A stretch of DNA of 36,814 nt from an uncultured Fibrobacter sp. (GCA_900313675.1 OMSO01000018.1:1-36814), one strand, 5' to 3'. Counted from the stretch's first letter, positions 16,985-24,133 are shown. Made by a program: numbers and translations. The notes: a model not told the origin generated them from the letters alone.

Positions 16985-17129
16985 CGATACGAAACAGGGC
17001 TGTTTTTGAAGCCGTTATGATACACCTGTGCAAAATAAGGAACGGGCCACAAGTCGCTTATTTGTTGGGATTGATAAAGGTGTATCTATTTTTCGTATCA
17101 TTTCAAAATTAAAGAAAGTCGTATCATTT
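16985..17129. promoter_or_regulatory. Cluster of GTATC-type direct and inverted repeats
   Basis: In the gap 16911-17183 between two divergent genes, TCGTATCATTT occurs twice (17093-17103 and 17119-17129, 26 bases apart). GATACACCT (17019-17027) is the exact inverse of AGGTGTATC (17078-17086), and CGATACGA lies at 16985-16992. These may be operator sites for a regulator such as the TIGR02147 protein. No protein-coding frame was supported in this gap. Confidence 0.5.
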
Positions 17130-17183
17130 TTTGGGAAAGAATGCTTTTTCTTGTAAAAAGGGGTAGATTTGAAAGGAAAATCA

Positions 17184-17237
17184 ATGAAAATGTTCACCAA
17201 GGGTGGAGATTATGGAAAAAAGAAATGTTTCTCTTAA
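17184..17237 (+). CDS. Possible 17-codon leader ORF overlapping the P-loop gene
   Basis: An ATG at 17184 follows GAAAGGAAAATC (a good ribosome binding site) and encodes MKMFTKGGDYGKKKCFS before TAA. It overlaps the start of the P-loop gene in another frame, so its translation could couple to or compete with that gene. Its MKMF start recalls the start of the lipoprotein gene at 21287. This may be chance. Confidence 0.25.
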   Translation: MKMFTKGGDYGKKKCFS

Positions 17238-17748
17238 GAATAAAAGAAGATTAGACGCTTATGTCATTGTCGGTGACCCTAATATGGGCAAGTCCAGTGT
17301 CGCCAGGCATTTATATGGGGCCACAAAAGGCCCTTATAATAGGACTGCCGGAAATATCTTAATAAAACCGATTAAGCTTTTGAATGGCAATATAATTCGT
17401 GTCGGTATAGAAGGTTATCAGTCGCTTCAGGAAGCTGGTGTGTCTCCGCAACAATTCGCTAATTATCTACAGAAATTAAAGCAGCGACCCGATGCGATTC
17501 TGTTCACTCTACAGCTCAATCCTCGTCCAAAATTGAATGCGGGCGCTCAGGCTTATTTTATTGCACTGCGTAGAATACTTCATATTGTCGCAACGGCTGT
17601 TCTTGATGTAAATCCCCATGCAGTGCATAATTTCCCCAATAGTCGTACATTTCAGTCATTTCCAAAAGGCGTTCCAATGGTCGGAAGTGCGGTCATTACA
17701 ACAAATGAATTAGCACGAAGCGTAAGACAATTTTTTCAATGGGTTTGA
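17212..17748 (+). CDS. Small P-loop NTPase-like protein of unknown function (178 aa)
   Basis: The protein has a clear Walker A / G1 motif GDPNMGKSS at residues 21-29 after a hydrophobic strand (AYVIV), as in small GTPases and related NTPases. No clear DxxG (an IEGYQ segment occupies a similar place) or NKxD motif follows, so it may be a divergent or degenerate NTPase. There is no signal peptide or membrane segment. The ATG at 17212 (with AAGGG about 8 bases upstream) is preferred over a GTG at 17203. The next gene, a FISUMP lipoprotein, starts 9 bases after its stop, so it probably leads the operon. I do not recognise the family. It could be a regulator or NTP-dependent switch for the island; that is speculation. 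Confidence 0.7.
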   Translation: MEKRNVSLKNKRRLDAYVIVGDPNMGKSSVARHLYGATKGPYNRTAGNILIKPIKLLNGNIIRVGIEGYQSLQEAGVSPQQFANYLQKLKQRPDAILFTLQLNPRPKLNAGAQAYFIALRRILHIVATAVLDVNPHAVHNFPNSRTFQSFPKGVPMVGSAVITTNELARSVRQFFQWV

Positions 17749-17757
17749 GAAGTAAAT

Positions 17758-18390
17758 ATGGAAAAAACAAAAATAAAATTACTCGCCAAAGTCATTAGTA
17801 TGACGGGTCTTGTGCTTATTTTTGCCGCTTGCGGTGATGACAGCAATCCAACTAATACGGAGCAAACTAATACGGAGGTCACGTCACTTGTAGACGTAAG
17901 AGATGGAAAGACATATAAAATCACGACTATTAGAAGCCAGATTTGGATGGCGGAGAACTTGAACTATGAAACGGCAGACAGTTATTGCTATGGAGATGTT
18001 GCTTCCAACTGCGCTATATATGGTCGTCTATACAGTTGGTTTGATGCTTTGACTGCTTGCCCCAGCGGATGGCATTTGCCCGACTCTTTGGAATTTAAGG
18101 CCTTATTCTTAGCAGTTGGCGGCAGAGATGTGGCAGGTAAGTTGCTCAAGTCCACCACAGGATGGGATAGTAACGGCAATGGTACCGATGACTATTCCTT
18201 TTCGGCGTTGCCTGCAGGTTTCTACGATGGGGTTTTCCGCGCCGCGGGCAGCATCGCGTACTTCTGGAGTTCTACGGAGAGAAGCGACGGCAACGCGAGC
18301 ATCATGCTCTTGGACTTCGCTTTCGACAGAGGGTACTTCCTTAACTTCCCTAAGCCCACGGGGTTGTCTGTTCGTTGCCTTAAGGATTAA
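17758..18390 (+). CDS. FISUMP lipoprotein (210 aa)
   Basis: This is a short lipoprotein with a lipobox IFAAC (Cys25) and a Thr/Asn-rich linker. One full FISUMP domain runs from SLVDVRDGKTYKITTI to LSVRCLKD, with WMAENLNYET, YGRLYSWFDAL, CPSGWHLPDS, FSALPAGFYDG and FWSSTERSD in the expected order. It is anchored to a membrane and probably exported. It lies between the P-loop gene (9 bases upstream) and the 91-aa gene (46 bases downstream). The function of FISUMP domains is unknown; the W and Cys/Gly pattern is characteristic of the family. Confidence 0.88.
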   Translation: MEKTKIKLLAKVISMTGLVLIFAACGDDSNPTNTEQTNTEVTSLVDVRDGKTYKITTIRSQIWMAENLNYETADSYCYGDVASNCAIYGRLYSWFDALTACPSGWHLPDSLEFKALFLAVGGRDVAGKLLKSTTGWDSNGNGTDDYSFSALPAGFYDGVFRAAGSIAYFWSSTERSDGNASIMLLDFAFDRGYFLNFPKPTGLSVRCLKD

Positions 18391-18436
18391 CTAAAAAACG
18401 TAATCAAATTAAACAACAGTCTTCCAAGGAGGAAAT

Positions 18437-18712
18437 ATGAAAAAGGAAACCTATATCCGGAAATTGAAAAAGAATCCTGTTTTGAGTTCTGCGAATTTAT
18501 TCGCTAGCGCAGATGATATGATTACTCTGATAATAGAATGTAAACATAGGGTTGGTGAAATATCATTTGTTAATACTCACCATACAGGTTTTACAAATGA
18601 CGACTTGAAAACAGATGAAAAGTTTTTTGTTGCCATAGTAGAATTCATGAATATGGAAAATAAAAAGATTATTTCAAAGGTACACAAGATTGATATAGAA
18701 CGAGATTTCTAA
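18437..18712 (+). CDS. Hypothetical protein coupled to MBL-fold hydrolase (91 aa)
   Basis: Not recognised. It is a small basic cytoplasmic protein with alternating short strands (ITLIIECKHRV, EISFVNTHHTG, FFVAIVEFMN) and a charged C-terminus. There is a very good ribosome binding site AAGGAGG, and its TAA overlaps the ATG of the MBL gene by one base, so the two are translated together. It is probably a partner, inhibitor or substrate adaptor of the hydrolase; this is inference. Base composition is AT-richer than the core genes around the island. Confidence 0.75.
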   Translation: MKKETYIRKLKKNPVLSSANLFASADDMITLIIECKHRVGEISFVNTHHTGFTNDDLKTDEKFFVAIVEFMNMENKKIISKVHKIDIERDF

Positions 18713-19815
18713 TGATTTACAATACTAAAACATTTTATGCCGTTGGACAAGGTGGTTTCTACTCCGAACGGATATGGAGTAATGGAATGGACTACACAAT
18801 CGTATATGATTGTGGTGCTGTTGTCGACAAATCGTTAGAAGGACCAACAATTGAACTGGGAAATGCTATAGACAATTCTGGATTTGAGAGAATAGATTTT
18901 GTCGTAATTAGCCATTTAGATGAAGATCATATCAATGGTCTAAAAAAATTGAATAGATATGTCAATCAAATTGGACAAAAAAGGCCTCCTGTTTTAATTC
19001 TTCCTAATCCGACTCCCTTGGATAGGCTTCTTTTCTTTAGTTCTGTATCAATTAAAACCATGGAAATTTTTTTCGATATAATAAGCAATCAGCCGGTCTT
19101 GTGTATTTCCAGTGAAGGAGACAATGACGAAACGGAAATAGCATTAAATGCTGACTGGAAAAAGGGAATGAACAATCCTTTTTCTCACAACCGTGTATTT
19201 ACCTTATTTGGATGTACAGATTGTTCTGAAAAGTGGTTGCTGAAATTTTATGTTGATAGGTCAAAGTATGCTCTTCAATTCGATTTATTATTGAAAAAAG
19301 AACCTGCGCTAATTGATTTGATAAAAAGTATAAAATCAATTAAAGATTTTGAATTTTCTAAAGAAAAGTTGGTGCGCGCTTACAAAAAAATTTCAGAGAA
19401 AGGCAAAACTTATGGAGATAAGAATTGGTCAAGTATGGCGATGATTTCTGCGCCATTCATCCATGATATGCAAACGAGGAATTGTGAACGGGGTGTAGAG
19501 TCTCCTTACATTTCGTGGATGAATGGTGATATAAGGTTGAAGGATGATAATGAGATGCTGGCCATTGAACAGCATTTTGCGGATTTCTTATCCCTAAATA
19601 TTGATTTTCAAATACCCCATCATGGAAGCCATAATAATTTAGGGCGTATTCCAGCTTTTAACAGGCGGGTTCGGACCTACATTTGGGCGGGAGAAGACAA
19701 TCAGTACGGTCATCCTAACGGAACAATCTTACGAATGCTAAAGAGAGCAGGACTCAAAATCAATTGGATTACCGAAAACGATTCGCATATCGTTCGCCAC
19801 GAAAAATGGCTTTAA
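18712..19815 (+). CDS. ComEC-like metallo-beta-lactamase-fold hydrolase (367 aa)
   Basis: This is a cytoplasmic MBL-fold enzyme. The metal-binding motif is SHLDEDH (His68, Asp70, Asp72, His73). The IPHHGSHNN motif (about 301-309) and the final GHPNGTILRML and NDSHIVRHEKW stretches match the soluble hydrolase part of ComEC/Rec2 proteins. No membrane segments are present, so it is a stand-alone hydrolase rather than a DNA-uptake channel. Related proteins can act on nucleic acids or nucleotides, but the substrate here is unknown. A less conserved middle region (about 150-250) is specific. It is coupled to the 91-aa gene by ATG/TAA overlap and to the next lipoprotein gene by 9 bases. Its low GC content suggests transfer. 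Confidence 0.85.
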   Translation: MIYNTKTFYAVGQGGFYSERIWSNGMDYTIVYDCGAVVDKSLEGPTIELGNAIDNSGFERIDFVVISHLDEDHINGLKKLNRYVNQIGQKRPPVLILPNPTPLDRLLFFSSVSIKTMEIFFDIISNQPVLCISSEGDNDETEIALNADWKKGMNNPFSHNRVFTLFGCTDCSEKWLLKFYVDRSKYALQFDLLLKKEPALIDLIKSIKSIKDFEFSKEKLVRAYKKISEKGKTYGDKNWSSMAMISAPFIHDMQTRNCERGVESPYISWMNGDIRLKDDNEMLAIEQHFADFLSLNIDFQIPHHGSHNNLGRIPAFNRRVRTYIWAGEDNQYGHPNGTILRMLKRAGLKINWITENDSHIVRHEKWL

Positions 19816-19824
19816 GGAGGCCTT

Positions 19825-21252
19825 ATGGCACAAAAAACAAAAACGGTTCTCTCGGGTTTCGCACTTGCCCTCGTTCTCGCTGCTTGCAGCGATGGAACAG
19901 TGCCTAGCAATGCGGGGTCAAATATTCCAGGCTCGAAAGAGTCACTTTCGTCGGGAACCATGACGGATCCTCGTGATGGCCAGGTTTATAAGATTGTGAC
20001 GATAGGTCCCTGGAGTTTGATGACAGAAAACTTGAGATATGATGCCATGGATCATTGTGAATATACGCGTCCATGCGCGTGCATAGAAGAAAATGAATCG
20101 GGATGCATTAAATGGGGATTAAGTCAAGACGACCGTAAATGTTTTGCAAGGGCAGGAGAGACATTGGTATGCGTTAACTGGGCGGAAAGTGCTGATTCTG
20201 ACTTTATGTGCAATAATTATGGAGAATATTACAACGTGATTGGCACGAGTATGGAATGTCTTGAAAAGAGTAAAATCTACGGAGTTGCTTATCAGAGGGA
20301 TGAAGAAGTTTGTCCAGAGGGATGGGTTCGTCCATCGTGGGTGGAATGGTCCGTTGTTCTTCACAAAATTTATGGTGAGCCAAATAATTCTGTTGGACGT
20401 GATTGGTATTCTCTAGATTATGATCCGCTCAATTTTTTTGATGGCAATGATTTTTTTTCAAAAATAAAATTACCAATTCATGGTTTGGGCACCATAGATT
20501 ATGAGCAAAAAGCTCTTGTCGTATTTAATGAAAACGAGTTTTCGAATAGAGATAGATATTTTGTAAGATGCATGTACACTGTTCCCTGTGATAGGGCGAA
20601 TTTTGGTGAGAATCGAGATGGATATATATGTTCACAAACTGGATGGGGAGATGCGACAGTGTTCGAAACAATGACAGATGAACGTGATGGCAATGTTTAT
20701 CGGGTTGTCATCATTGGATCTCAAACCTGGATGGCTGAGAACCTAAACTTCGAGACAGAAAACAGTCACTGCTATGCGGATGATCCAGCCAACTGTGCCC
20801 AATATGGTCGGCTGTACGCCTGGAATGCAGCAATGAGTGCCTGCCCCAGTGGATGGCACCTACCCAGTTCTGCGGAATGGAATACCTTGTTCACGACGGT
20901 GGGTGGGCAGTCTACAGCGGGCAAGGCTCTCAAGTCGGTGACAGGTTTTCCTTTTCTTATTGACCGACCCGGCTCCAGCGACGGTACCGATGCTTTGGGG
21001 TTTGGTGCCCTGCCTGCGGGCAATGATTACGGCACTAATGACATATGCTACACTACTGACAGGTGCAACGACGATATCGTTATCGACGGCGCATACTTTT
21101 GGAGTTCTTCGGAGGATGATAGGTCCTTCGTCTCATACGATAACTCATACGATGACTCATACTATATATCCTTGCACATCTATGACGACAATGCGTATCT
21201 GGGTGCTACTGTCAAGGATCTTGGCTTTTCTGTCCGTTGTGTAAAAGACTAA
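19825..21252 (+). CDS. Double-FISUMP lipoprotein (475 aa)
   Basis: Lipobox ALVLAAC (Cys21) is followed by a short linker. The first FISUMP-like domain (about 45-250) begins TMTDPRDGQVYKIVTIG; it is divergent, with many Cys (for example YTRPCACIEENESGC), and ends YFVRCMYTVPC. A short bridge (DGYICSQTGWGDATVF) leads to a second, canonical FISUMP domain (about 285-475) with WMAENLNFET, YGRLYAWNAAM, CPSGWHLPSS and LGFSVRCVKD. The ribosome binding site AAGGAGG overlaps the end of the MBL gene. Near the C-terminus, a short imperfect repeat encodes SYDNSYDDSYY. This two-domain layout is the same as predicted for the G-tract-fused gene downstream. Confidence 0.87.
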   Translation: MAQKTKTVLSGFALALVLAACSDGTVPSNAGSNIPGSKESLSSGTMTDPRDGQVYKIVTIGPWSLMTENLRYDAMDHCEYTRPCACIEENESGCIKWGLSQDDRKCFARAGETLVCVNWAESADSDFMCNNYGEYYNVIGTSMECLEKSKIYGVAYQRDEEVCPEGWVRPSWVEWSVVLHKIYGEPNNSVGRDWYSLDYDPLNFFDGNDFFSKIKLPIHGLGTIDYEQKALVVFNENEFSNRDRYFVRCMYTVPCDRANFGENRDGYICSQTGWGDATVFETMTDERDGNVYRVVIIGSQTWMAENLNFETENSHCYADDPANCAQYGRLYAWNAAMSACPSGWHLPSSAEWNTLFTTVGGQSTAGKALKSVTGFPFLIDRPGSSDGTDALGFGALPAGNDYGTNDICYTTDRCNDDIVIDGAYFWSSSEDDRSFVSYDNSYDDSYYISLHIYDDNAYLGATVKDLGFSVRCVKD

Positions 21253-21344
21253 CAATTTAAATGTTGCTATAGGGGGGGGGGCACCAGTGAAAATGTTCAA
21301 AGTGAAATTCAATATGATGCCGTCTTGCACGATTAAAGCGATAG
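21235..21344 (+). repeat. Direct repeat, copy 1 (FISUMP end plus lipoprotein start)
   Basis: About 110 bases spanning the last codons of one FISUMP gene, the intergenic CAATTTAAATGTTGCTATAG segment, a G run and the first ~19 codons of the next gene. It is repeated at 22738-22845 with few substitutions; the main difference is ten G and CACCAG here versus five G and ATTTACCAG there. Confidence 0.85.
21272..21281 (+). promoter_or_regulatory. Ten-G tract in the leader of a lipoprotein gene
   Basis: A run of ten G ends 5 bases before the GTG at 21287 and probably acts as the Shine-Dalgarno element. Homopolymer runs of this length change by slippage, so it could tune or switch translation. The second copy of the leader has only five G. 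Confidence 0.6.
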
Positions 21345-22300
21345 CATCCCTCCTGTTACTTTGCATTGTGTTGCTGTTCTCTGCCTGCAGCGACGGGACG
21401 GTACCCTCTGTACCCATGGATAGCGCTATCCCGCAGGACGGCGATGACGGTGGGGTTGTGGTAGATGTTGAGAATGCGGAAAACGTCCCGACTGGGGAAC
21501 CTGGCGAATTGGACGGGGCAACCAATGTCCAAGGAACATCTTCTAGCGAAATGGCTCCTCTTGATCCGCCGATTTCTAGTAGCCGCCAAAACGTAGTCTC
21601 TAGTTCTTCTGTCTCATCTGTACAAGTTACTACTGCTATTTCAAGTTCAAGCATAAAAGAACAAAGAAGTGGGACTTTTGTTGATCGGCGTAATGGCCAA
21701 GTCTATAAAACCATAACTATAGGAAATCAAGTATGGATGGCAGAAAACTTGAAATATGAAACTCCTTATTCTCTCTGTTATAGTAACAATGAATCGAATT
21801 GCTCAATATTTGGCTATTTATACCAGACCAATGCTTTACATAACTATTCGGTATGTCCCGACGGATGGCATTTGCCAAGTAAAAAGGATTTTTTGGAATT
21901 GATTGCAAATGCGGATGGAGAACAAAATGCTGGTCTAACTCTTAGGGCGGATTCAACATGGATAGGAGAGAACGGCGTAGATGAGTATGGTTTTGCAGCG
22001 CTGGCATCGGGTTATTCGGTGAGCCAGGCTAATCCATTCCGCGGGAAAGGGGAGGAGACCATGTTTTGGAGTAATGATGAAAAAGGGTTTTTGCACCTAA
22101 CTGGCGAAATAGCGGAATATGTGGAGAACGTAGACAATTCTTTGGATGCTTCAAAGCATTCGTTTTCTGTACGATGTGTGGGGGGGGCACAACGTTGTCT
22201 TCCTCATCACAATTTGCTGACAATCCCGGCTCAAGTTCTGCCGAGTCGCCTACTGGAACATTTGTCGATTCTCGTGATGGACAGGTCTATAAATATGTGA
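21287..22300 (+). CDS. FISUMP lipoprotein, first module, frame-broken at a G tract (337 aa as read)
   Basis: The GTG at 21287 follows a ten-G run; the ATG at 21293 is an alternative start. The lipobox LLFSAC (Cys34) is followed by an acidic and Ser-rich linker (SSSEMA, ISSSRQ, ISSSSIK). One FISUMP domain runs from TFVDRRNGQVYKTITIG to FSVRCVGG at about residue 299. There an eight-G run (22180-22187) places the ribosome in a frame that ends after about 38 unrelated residues. With nine G the sequence would continue VGGGTTLSSSSQFADN and add a second FISUMP domain (22174-22755), giving about 489 residues. As read it may still give a functional single-domain lipoprotein. Confidence 0.8.
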   Translation: MKMFKVKFNMMPSCTIKAIASLLLLCIVLLFSACSDGTVPSVPMDSAIPQDGDDGGVVVDVENAENVPTGEPGELDGATNVQGTSSSEMAPLDPPISSSRQNVVSSSSVSSVQVTTAISSSSIKEQRSGTFVDRRNGQVYKTITIGNQVWMAENLKYETPYSLCYSNNESNCSIFGYLYQTNALHNYSVCPDGWHLPSKKDFLELIANADGEQNAGLTLRADSTWIGENGVDEYGFAALASGYSVSQANPFRGKGEETMFWSNDEKGFLHLTGEIAEYVENVDNSLDASKHSFSVRCVGGAQRCLPHHNLLTIPAQVLPSRLLEHLSILVMDRSINM

Positions 22301-22755
22301 CCATAGGTAATCAAGTGTGGATGGCAGAGAACCTGAACTACGGAGTGTCGGGTACTACTGCCAAGTACGGTCGCCTCTACAACTGGTCGTCAGCGAAATC
22401 GCTATGCCCCGCGGGCTGGCACTTGCCCGATACAACTGAATGGCGTTCTTTGTTCGATGCTGTGGGCGGAAGTTCCGTAGCAGGCGCGATGCTCAAGTCT
22501 GCTACGGACTGGATTGGTGGTAAAACCGTAACTGACCCCTTCGGTTTTTCCGTCTTGCCTGCTGGCCGCTTCTGGGACCATACTGGCCTCATCTACGAGG
22601 TTGGCAGAAACGCGAACTTCTGGAGCTCTACGGTGTACGATGCCTACTTTGACGAGGCATACTACGTGGAATTTGACGACTACCACGACGGTGTGAGCCT
22701 AGACAAGAAAGAGCAGAACATCGTCTGGTACTCTGTTCGTTGTGTAAAAGACTAG
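22174..22755 (+). CDS. Second FISUMP module, out of frame with the upstream lipoprotein (193 aa)
   Basis: The open frame encodes a Ser-rich linker (LSSSSQFADNPGSSSAES) and a complete FISUMP domain from TFVDSRDGQVYKYVTIG to YSVRCVKD. It has no signal peptide and no ribosome binding site of its own; the ATG at 22174 lies inside the first module. It therefore is most likely the 3' half of the gene at 21287, joined when the G run is nine bases long. The domain is intact (WMAENLNYGV, YGRLYNWSSAK, CPAGWHLPDT, FWSSTVYD), so selection seems to keep it functional. That makes a reversible switch more likely than a dead pseudogene; a sequencing error in the G run is the main alternative. Confidence 0.7.
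   Translation: MCGGGTTLSSSSQFADNPGSSSAESPTGTFVDSRDGQVYKYVTIGNQVWMAENLNYGVSGTTAKYGRLYNWSSAKSLCPAGWHLPDTTEWRSLFDAVGGSSVAGAMLKSATDWIGGKTVTDPFGFSVLPAGRFWDHTGLIYEVGRNANFWSSTVYDAYFDEAYYVEFDDYHDGVSLDKKEQNIVWYSVRCVKD
22180..22187 (+). repeat. Eight-G phase-variation tract
   Basis: A run of eight G within coding sequence joins two FISUMP modules. Adding one G (or removing two) puts both in one frame. It is a candidate slipped-strand switch. Confidence 0.75.
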
Positions 22756-22845
22756 CAATTTAAATGTTGCTATAGGGGGATTTACCAGTGAAAATGTTCA
22801 AAGAGAAATTCAATATGATGCCGTCTCGCACGATTAAAGCGATAG
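22738..22845 (+). repeat. Direct repeat, copy 2
   Basis: Second copy of the 21235-21344 segment. Similarity ends sharply at GCGATAG (22845), where unrelated sequence begins, marking a recombination junction. Confidence 0.85.
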
Positions 22846-22880
22846 TGAACCGGATAGATCAAAGTTGCCAAGAACTGTAA
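22788..22880 (+). pseudogene. Truncated duplicate of the lipoprotein gene start
   Basis: The GTG at 22788 and the next 18 codons match the start of the gene at 21287 (MKMF, then KFNMMPS and TIKAI). After the repeat junction the frame runs through 11 unrelated codons to TAA at 22878-22880. The signal peptide core and lipobox are missing, so it is non-functional. Confidence 0.65.
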
Positions 22881-22936
22881 TAGAACTTTACCAAACAGCA
22901 AAGGATGCTTTGAATGATATAATGGATGAAGATTAA
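22838..22936 (+). pseudogene. 3' remnant of an unidentified gene
   Basis: An open stretch without a plausible start encodes EPDRSKLPRTVIELYQTAKD, then ALNDIMDED before TAA. The composition looks like a genuine protein C-terminus. It begins right at the duplication junction (22845/22846), so it is probably the tail of a gene lost when the repeat was inserted. Confidence 0.4.
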
Positions 22937-22955
22937 ACAGAATCAAGGAGAGCCT

Positions 22956-24059
22956 ATGCGATTCAACAATGTAACATTATGTCTAGTGGGCGTTGTGCTT
23001 GTGTTTAACGCCTGCGAGACTTCCACACAACCTGCGGTGCAGCAGACCGTCCAGGTACCAAGCGACGATGCCGCCACACTGGATGACCTGCCCAACTGCA
23101 CCGGTGGTCGCGAGGGTGACATCGAGAGAGTAGCCTCGGAAAGGACATTCTACATCTGTAGTGACGGCAAATGGGGGCCGCTCCAGATAACGAAGGAGAC
23201 CGGGGACAATCCCAAAAGAGAAGACGGTTACGGTGCGGCGTCGTCAAACGGCACGCAGGATGACGACAATACGCCAACATCGTCGGTAACGGTCGTGCCC
23301 TCGTCATCTGGCATGGACATTCCGGCATTGCCTTCGGGGGATGAATCTTCGTCTTCGGCTAGCGTGATTCCGTCATCGGCAAGTGAGGTAGTAATAACAC
23401 CCTATCCAAGCGTAAGAGTGACTACTGTCTCAGCCATCGATTGCTCCAACGCGATGTACTGCCCGCAGGATTGCATGCACACGTCCGAAACAACCCGCTG
23501 CGGCAAGGTCTATACCGGCCTGGATGACGGGACCGGGACCCAGGGCTACCTATGGTCGTACACGGATTCAGATAATGGGGGGACGAGTTCTTTTTATTGG
23601 CCTTCAGGGATGGCCTTCGGCAGTTTCGAGGTTCCCTCCAGGGACAATCTTGGCTATCTGAAGGGGACCGCCCAGTTCGGGAGCGGCTTTGAATACCCCT
23701 TCGTCCGCCTGGGTTTCCATATTGCAGGCGAAAAGAAATCTGCGGATATCACGACATGGGGCGGCATGTGCCTGGTCTATTCCGCGACACAGGACTTCTA
23801 TCTCATCGTCAGGTTCAACGGTGACAATGAAGCGACCGGCTTCGACCTTATCCAGGCGAAGATTCCCTTGAAAAAGGACAAGTCTCTTGTCAATGTAACA
23901 TGGGACGATTTCATACAGGAAGGCTGGGGGACTGCCGTAGACAAGGGAGAGGCAATCGCCAAGGCCGATCGCATTGAAATTGGGTTTAAGGGGAGTGCCG
24001 GAACGACCAATGACTTTTCCATCTATGCCATAGGCAAGTACGGCACCTGCGACTGGTAG
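22956..24059 (+). CDS. Lipoprotein with beta-sandwich binding-like domain (367 aa)
   Basis: The start at 22956 is chosen over 22926 for the strong AAGGAG site. The signal peptide ends in a lipobox VLVFNAC (Cys20). A short Cys-containing module follows (LPNCTGGREGDIERVA, TFYICSDGKWG), of the type often seen before FISUMP domains. Then comes a Ser/Pro-rich linker (SSVTVVPSSS, ESSSSASVIPSSAS). The C-terminal ~200 residues (from DGTGTQGYLWSYTDSDNGG to GKYGTCDW) look like a carbohydrate-binding or galactose-binding-like beta-sandwich (features such as VTWDDFIQEGWG and RIEIGF), but I cannot name the family securely. A role in substrate binding at the cell surface is plausible. It ends the + strand island and faces a bidirectional terminator. 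Confidence 0.8.
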   Translation: MRFNNVTLCLVGVVLVFNACETSTQPAVQQTVQVPSDDAATLDDLPNCTGGREGDIERVASERTFYICSDGKWGPLQITKETGDNPKREDGYGAASSNGTQDDDNTPTSSVTVVPSSSGMDIPALPSGDESSSSASVIPSSASEVVITPYPSVRVTTVSAIDCSNAMYCPQDCMHTSETTRCGKVYTGLDDGTGTQGYLWSYTDSDNGGTSSFYWPSGMAFGSFEVPSRDNLGYLKGTAQFGSGFEYPFVRLGFHIAGEKKSADITTWGGMCLVYSATQDFYLIVRFNGDNEATGFDLIQAKIPLKKDKSLVNVTWDDFIQEGWGTAVDKGEAIAKADRIEIGFKGSAGTTNDFSIYAIGKYGTCDW

Positions 24060-24084
24060 ATGAAATTCTTCCTCTTTTAAAACC

Positions 24085-24113
24085 ACAAGCGGCCCCCATC
24101 GGGAGCCGCTTTG
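24085..24113. terminator. Bidirectional terminator between convergent genes
   Basis: AAGCGGC (24087-24093) pairs with GCCGCTT (24105-24111), with an inner CCC/GGG pair. AT-rich sequence flanks both sides (TTTTAAAA upstream, TTTGATGTT downstream). It separates the lipoprotein gene from the convergent Rpn-like gene. Confidence 0.75.
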
Positions 24114-24133
24114 ATGTTAATATTGTACTACGG

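Noticed and set aside
17203..17211. GTG at 17203 as the start of the P-loop gene
   Set aside because: No ribosome binding site at proper distance; the ATG at 17212 has AAGGG 8 bases upstream.
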